DNA of 48,221 bases from an uncultured Prevotella sp. (GTDB taxonomy: Bacteria > Bacteroidota > Bacteroidia > Bacteroidales > Bacteroidaceae). Within the stretch, counting starts at the first letter, position 1. Each line of letters begins with the position of its first letter. The translations under genes and the position numbers were made by a program. Under the pieces are notes generated by a model that worked only from the letters and a program-made list of their open reading frames with translations, was not told the origin of the DNA and made no database searches. Shown in pieces: positions 45,228 to 48,221 of this stretch. The stretch lies in the NCBI GenBank assembly GCA_905202125.1, contig CAJKQX010000009.1, positions 1 through 48,221 of the forward strand. The letters are read 5' to 3'.

Positions 45228-45661
45228 GATTCCATTCCTCCTTTACCGTCAAAATTTGATATTCTCAGAAATTGTTTCTTTTGGTCACATTGGGAATCTA
45301 CTTTATCTTGGCACAACATTCCGAGATATGTCACTTCAAATGTTTTGTTTTTTCCTACTGAAATCTCTTTTCCCAAAATTACTACATATCCTTTGCTTCC
45401 GCTTTCTTTTTTTTCTGTTTTGCTGTATATTTCAAGTTTATTATTTTTCAAAATATCCGCTTTAGAATCATTGGCATTCCCATTGGTGTTGTCACCGTTC
45501 GTATTGTCCCCATTGGTATTGTCTCCCTGTGCTGCAACACATGGATGCAGCTTGATTTCTCCAATACCGTAATCGTCAAGAGCATTCTTGATGTTAATAC
45601 CTATTCCTGCCAAGATAAAGCATGAACAGACAGTTCCCAAAATAAGTTTGTTTCTTTTCAT
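45215..45661 (-). CDS. Small NVEALA-like secreted protein, copy 1 (operon B)
   Basis: A 148-residue protein. Residues 1-61 are identical to the copy at 46984-47433: basic start MKRNK, hydrophobic helix LILGTVCSCFILAGIGI, then NALDDYGIGEIKLHPCVAAQ and three DNTNG units. After residue 61 the sequence diverges to a beta-rich domain with YVVILGKEI, KNKTFEVTYLGMLC and CDQKKQ; Cys117 and Cys125 could form a disulfide. The leader resembles NVEALA proteins, with VAAQ in place of the motif, and cleavage after Q45 is possible. The probable role is a secreted product handled by operon B (inference). Confidence 0.62.
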   Translation of the reverse strand: MKRNKLILGTVCSCFILAGIGINIKNALDDYGIGEIKLHPCVAAQGDNTNGDNTNGDNTNGNANDSKADILKNNKLEIYSKTEKKESGSKGYVVILGKEISVGKNKTFEVTYLGMLCQDKVDSQCDQKKQFLRISNFDGKGGMESWQY

Positions 45662-45732
45662 TTTTTTGAATTTTTGTTGTTAATATTATTATTAGGTGTA
45701 TAGTCTTATTCCCGATTGTTATCAGTGTTCAT
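45480..45732. repeat. 253-bp perfect direct repeat, copy 1
   Basis: Identical by eye, with no gap, to 47252-47504 (constant offset 1772). On the minus strand it covers the end codons of a propeller gene (EH and stop), the 60-base spacer, and the first 60 codons of the small-protein gene including the DNTNG repeat. Confidence 0.92.
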
Positions 45733-46918
45733 AGAAGATCAACAGCGGGTTGCCCTCAGGATCAGCCTTTTCCACAACCGCCTTCAGTTCTGGACAGAAA
45801 GATTTGATTTTGGAATCTTTTTGGAATGCGTCTTTCATCCATCCTATTTTCTCAGAGGGAACAGAACATATAAATTCATTTTCGTCAGAACCAATCATTC
45901 CTATAAAACTTTTTCCTATAATCGCTTTTGCTATTTCTGCATTAGCATCGTTTTCAACAGCGATGTGTATTCCTCCGTTTGCGTTTTTGTCTATTATATA
46001 ATATCCTTGCGACATTTCCGCAAGCAATGGCATCACCAATACGATGTCTTTTGTTTCAAATAATTTGTTTATTCCTGCGAAGAATCCTTCGTTATCCGCC
46101 ATCATGGCTGTTTTCAACGGATTGAAAGATCCCAAACTTGCTATCTGTTTTTTTGTGAATATTTTGTTTTTGAAATTCAATTTGTATGCAGGATATATGT
46201 CGCCGTCTTCATTACATTTAAACAATGTGTCGTTTGCAATCTTTATGAATGTCAGTTCATTGCCACATTTCGTGAAAGGCTTTTGTGCTAAAAATGTAGA
46301 GCAATCTTCGGATTTGAGAGGATCAAAAGGTTCTATTGAATTTACCTTTGTATTATTTTCCAAATCAATTATAGTATATGCATATTTCTGTGAATTCTTC
46401 AAATCGAATATTTCGTTGTTGGTAATCAGTTTGCCATCCGGAGCAATTTCTGTATTGTATATGTAGTTTATTTCATTGCCGAGTTTGCTTGCCTTCTGGA
46501 ATTTACCGTCTAATGAATAATACTTCAAGTCTTTTGTTGGAAAATCCACGACACATATTTGTTTTCTGTCATTGGTTATGAAAAAGTCGGATGCTTCCAC
46601 ATATTCTTTCGGACCTTCACCTTTGCGTCCTATATTATAAAGATATTTGCCGTCACTCTTGTTGAAAGCAAGCAACTGATTATCATTTGTCAGAACAAAC
46701 AGCGTACCGTCTACATTTTCTATTTTCTTGATTTCCGGGATGATACAGTTGTCATTAATCTCCAACTGTACACAATGGAATTTTTTGAAATAGGAAGAGA
46801 ATGAGACGGTGTCCTTTTCTGAGAATGCGATTGTTTGAACATCACCGCTGGCTATCTCTTTTTCCATGCATGAAAAGATTGTCATGCATGATAACAATAC
46901 TAATAATGTTTTTTTCAT
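45722..46918 (-). CDS. 6-bladed beta-propeller lipoprotein (operon B, second copy)
   Basis: A 398-residue lipoprotein (lipobox-like CMTIFSC, then MEKEIASGD). Blade phrases VQLEINDNCIIPEIKKIENV, GKYLYNIGRKGEGPKEYVE and QICVVDFPTKDLKYYSLDG parallel the first copy. The codons are more AT-rich than in most neighbours. The C-terminal EKADPEGNPLLIFYEH end is nearly identical at DNA level to the first copy. It lies between the two small-protein genes (65 and 60 bases), making a repeating propeller/small-protein unit. Function unknown. Confidence 0.82.
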   Translation of the reverse strand: MKKTLLVLLSCMTIFSCMEKEIASGDVQTIAFSEKDTVSFSSYFKKFHCVQLEINDNCIIPEIKKIENVDGTLFVLTNDNQLLAFNKSDGKYLYNIGRKGEGPKEYVEASDFFITNDRKQICVVDFPTKDLKYYSLDGKFQKASKLGNEINYIYNTEIAPDGKLITNNEIFDLKNSQKYAYTIIDLENNTKVNSIEPFDPLKSEDCSTFLAQKPFTKCGNELTFIKIANDTLFKCNEDGDIYPAYKLNFKNKIFTKKQIASLGSFNPLKTAMMADNEGFFAGINKLFETKDIVLVMPLLAEMSQGYYIIDKNANGGIHIAVENDANAEIAKAIIGKSFIGMIGSDENEFICSVPSEKIGWMKDAFQKDSKIKSFCPELKAVVEKADPEGNPLLIFYEH

Positions 46919-46983
46919 ACTATAAAAATTTTTATGTCTTGGATATTTTTATCGATTCTATAACTCTTGTTGCTTTACAGTTA

Positions 46984-47433
46984 TTATGGATTGTAAGGGA
47001 AAGTCATATCTCCACCTCCCTCAGGGGTATGTATAATAAATTTTTGTTTACTTTGATCGCATTTGTCTCCATCTTTAGTGCAAATATAAGATTCTTTTAC
47101 AACTGTTATTTTTGAATTTTTACTTGTCGAATAGAGCGTGACACCACATAGTATGAATTTACCGTCATTGTCTGTTTGGACTGTTACCATCTCGACATCG
47201 AATTTCAAACGAAAGTTTGAAATGAAGCCGGTTGTGGGATCTTTACCAGGACCATTGGTGTTGTCACCGTTCGTATTGTCCCCATTGGTATTGTCTCCCT
47301 GTGCTGCAACACATGGATGCAGCTTGATTTCTCCAATACCGTAATCGTCAAGAGCATTCTTGATGTTAATACCTATTCCTGCCAAGATAAAGCATGAACA
47401 GACAGTTCCCAAAATAAGTTTGTTTCTTTTCAT
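46984..47433 (-). CDS. Small NVEALA-like secreted protein, copy 2 (operon B)
   Basis: A 149-residue protein, the first gene of operon B. It shares residues 1-61 exactly with copy 1 (leader, VAAQ, three DNTNG units) and then diverges: PGKDPTTGF, a beta-rich stretch KFILCGVTLY, SKNSKITVVKESYIC, and CDQSKQK. Cysteines near 117 and 124 align with the pair of copy 1, and Cys95 is extra. The tail is EGGGDMTFPYNP, similar to the EGG end of the operon A protein. A constant leader with a variable C-terminal domain suggests one transport or processing route for different cargos (inference). Confidence 0.62.
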   Translation of the reverse strand: MKRNKLILGTVCSCFILAGIGINIKNALDDYGIGEIKLHPCVAAQGDNTNGDNTNGDNTNGPGKDPTTGFISNFRLKFDVEMVTVQTDNDGKFILCGVTLYSTSKNSKITVVKESYICTKDGDKCDQSKQKFIIHTPEGGGDMTFPYNP

Positions 47434-47504
47434 TTTTTTGAATTTTTGTTGTTAATATTATTATTAGGTGTATAGTCTTATTCCCGATTGTTATCAGTGT
47501 TCAT
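47252..47504. repeat. 253-bp perfect direct repeat, copy 2
   Basis: Second copy of 45480-45732. Its outer end (47494-47504) carries the last three codons, including stop, of a propeller gene whose body is absent; beyond it the sequence is unrelated. This marks the edge of a tandem duplication followed by deletion. Confidence 0.92.
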
Positions 47505-47891
47505 GGAAAAATTCATGTGGAAAGTGATGCAAGCAGCTATCTTCCTGAAATTTCTTTTGAATATCCGATTAGTTTATTTTTAATTTTTCGATGTTTTTAT
47601 TATTTGGTTTAAATTTGTTTTTATAAACCCGATTCTGTGAATCAGTCTTTCCAATGTATAACAACTGAGAGTGGAATTTAAGAACCTTTAAAGCCAAAAT
47701 TTAACAAGAAATACATATATTTCAGACGTGTTAACACTAATTTCGGATGTTTTATGCTTCATCTTTAATTCCGCAACTTAATTGTTTTAGTGTTATTTAA
47801 AGTTCCTGGAGGGTGTTGCAGAACCTCAGCATTATCAATAAAATAATAAAATGGTTTATCCGCAATATCAAGTGATAGTTTTGTCATAATG

Positions 47892-47923
47892 AGGGCTGAA
47901 GTGCTTTTCGGGCCTTCAGCCCT
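47892..47923. repeat. Inverted repeat (hairpin)
   Basis: AGGGCTGAAG (47892-47901) and CTTCAGCCCT (47914-47923) form a perfect 10-bp stem around a 12-base loop. No T-run follows, so a terminator is unlikely; a dispersed intergenic palindrome is more likely. Confidence 0.6.
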
Positions 47924-48005
47924 ACATCCGATTGAACGATATTGATTTGTTGACATTTATGAAATTTGGAGTGAAATGTTAATTTTGGCCACCCTAATAC
48001 TGTGA

Positions 48006-48040
48006 GATAATTAAGAATACGCAACTATCTCCGAGGGGGT
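48006..48040 (-). repeat. Dispersed repeat R2, copy 2
   Basis: Bases 48006-48031 are the exact reverse complement of 6926-6951. The flanking run of G (48034-48039) also corresponds to the C-run before copy 1. Confidence 0.8.
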
Positions 48041-48131
48041 GATGATATATTTCCTACGATGCTCAACCTTTGACATTATATTGATATAAGAACAAAAAAT
48101 ATAATAAAAGATGGTATCATGATTAGTGGGT

Positions 48132-48163
48132 GTAGGGCCGCAACCTGTTGCGGCCGCAGGGGG
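48132..48163. repeat. Dispersed repeat R3, copy 2
   Basis: GGCCGCAAC (48137-48145) and GTTGCGGCC (48148-48156) form a 9-bp perfect stem with a 2-base centre. The reverse complement matches 33324-33355 over about 30 bases with few changes. Confidence 0.75.
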
Positions 48164-48221
48164 TAATTGACTTGAATTTATTTCGTTCAGGTATGGATTG
48201 ATTGTATGTCAAGATACAGGT

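Larger units (their letters stand above)
47505..48221. other. Non-coding interval rich in hairpins and dispersed repeats
   Basis: No convincing gene is seen. AT-rich DNA upstream of operon B (47505-47760) must include its promoter, but no clear Bacteroidetes -7/-33 pair was found. A 63-codon minus-strand frame (47765-47956) runs through a hairpin and has no known family features. The R2 and R3 copies lie at 48006-48040 and 48132-48163. Confidence 0.55.

Noticed and set aside
47765..47956. 63-codon minus-strand frame near the right end
   Set aside because: It crosses a perfect hairpin (47892-47923), has no signal peptide or family match, and lies among dispersed repeats.

Overview
The window looks like a chromosome segment of a Bacteroidota bacterium, order Bacteroidales, probably Prevotellaceae or Muribaculaceae. 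The clues are type IX secretion parts (a type B gliding-motility C-terminal domain, a DUF5103 plug-type protein, a sorting-like tail on a glycosidase), a TonB-dependent receptor with a carboxypeptidase-like N-terminal domain, a BspA-type leucine-rich repeat protein, 6-bladed beta-propeller lipoproteins, and AT-rich starts without Shine-Dalgarno sequences. No rRNA, tRNA, CRISPR array, transposase or phage gene was seen.

Layout. (1) 1-3.9 kb, plus strand: the end of a surface-polysaccharide cluster (tail of a membrane protein, GT4 glycosyltransferase, hexapeptide acyltransferase, NTP_transf_5-type protein, GT2 glycosyltransferase). (2) 4-11.6 kb, minus strand: secreted GH30 glycosidase, UvrA, a T9SS-sorted protein and signal peptidase I. 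(3) 11.8-27.1 kb, minus strand: operon A, read from 27064 down to 11761: small NVEALA-like secreted protein, BspA-type LRR protein, GtrA-GT22 fusion, 6-bladed beta-propeller lipoprotein, membrane-anchored thioredoxin-like protein, TMTC-like GT-C protein, RND adaptor, two different RND permeases, TolC. (4) 27.3-32.8 kb, plus strand: TonB-dependent receptor, T9SS plug-type protein, GH2 glycosidase. (5) 33.35-47.4 kb, minus strand: operon B, a diverged paralogue of operon A: small protein, propeller, small protein, propeller, thioredoxin-like protein, TMTC-like GT-C, stand-alone GT22, adaptor, two RND permeases, no TolC. (6) 47.5-48.2 kb: non-coding DNA rich in dispersed repeats.

The most interesting content is the pair of operons A and B. 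Each couples a small leader-bearing secreted protein with cysteines to beta-propeller lipoproteins, a CxxC thioredoxin-like protein, two GT-C glycosyltransferases resembling eukaryotic ER mannosyltransferases (GT22 and TMTC types), and a tripartite RND pump with two permeases. My inference is a system that folds, glycosylates and/or exports small proteins; no function is proven here. In operon B the small-protein/propeller unit is duplicated in tandem. The two small genes share a perfect 253-bp repeat covering upstream region, leader and a DNTNG repeat, while their C-terminal domains have diverged, and a fragment of a third propeller gene end lies upstream.

Three dispersed intergenic repeat families (called R1, R2 and R3 here) occur in pairs at about 6.7-6.95, 33.07-33.35 and 48.0-48.16 kb. 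One R3 copy supplies the stop codon of the last operon B permease.
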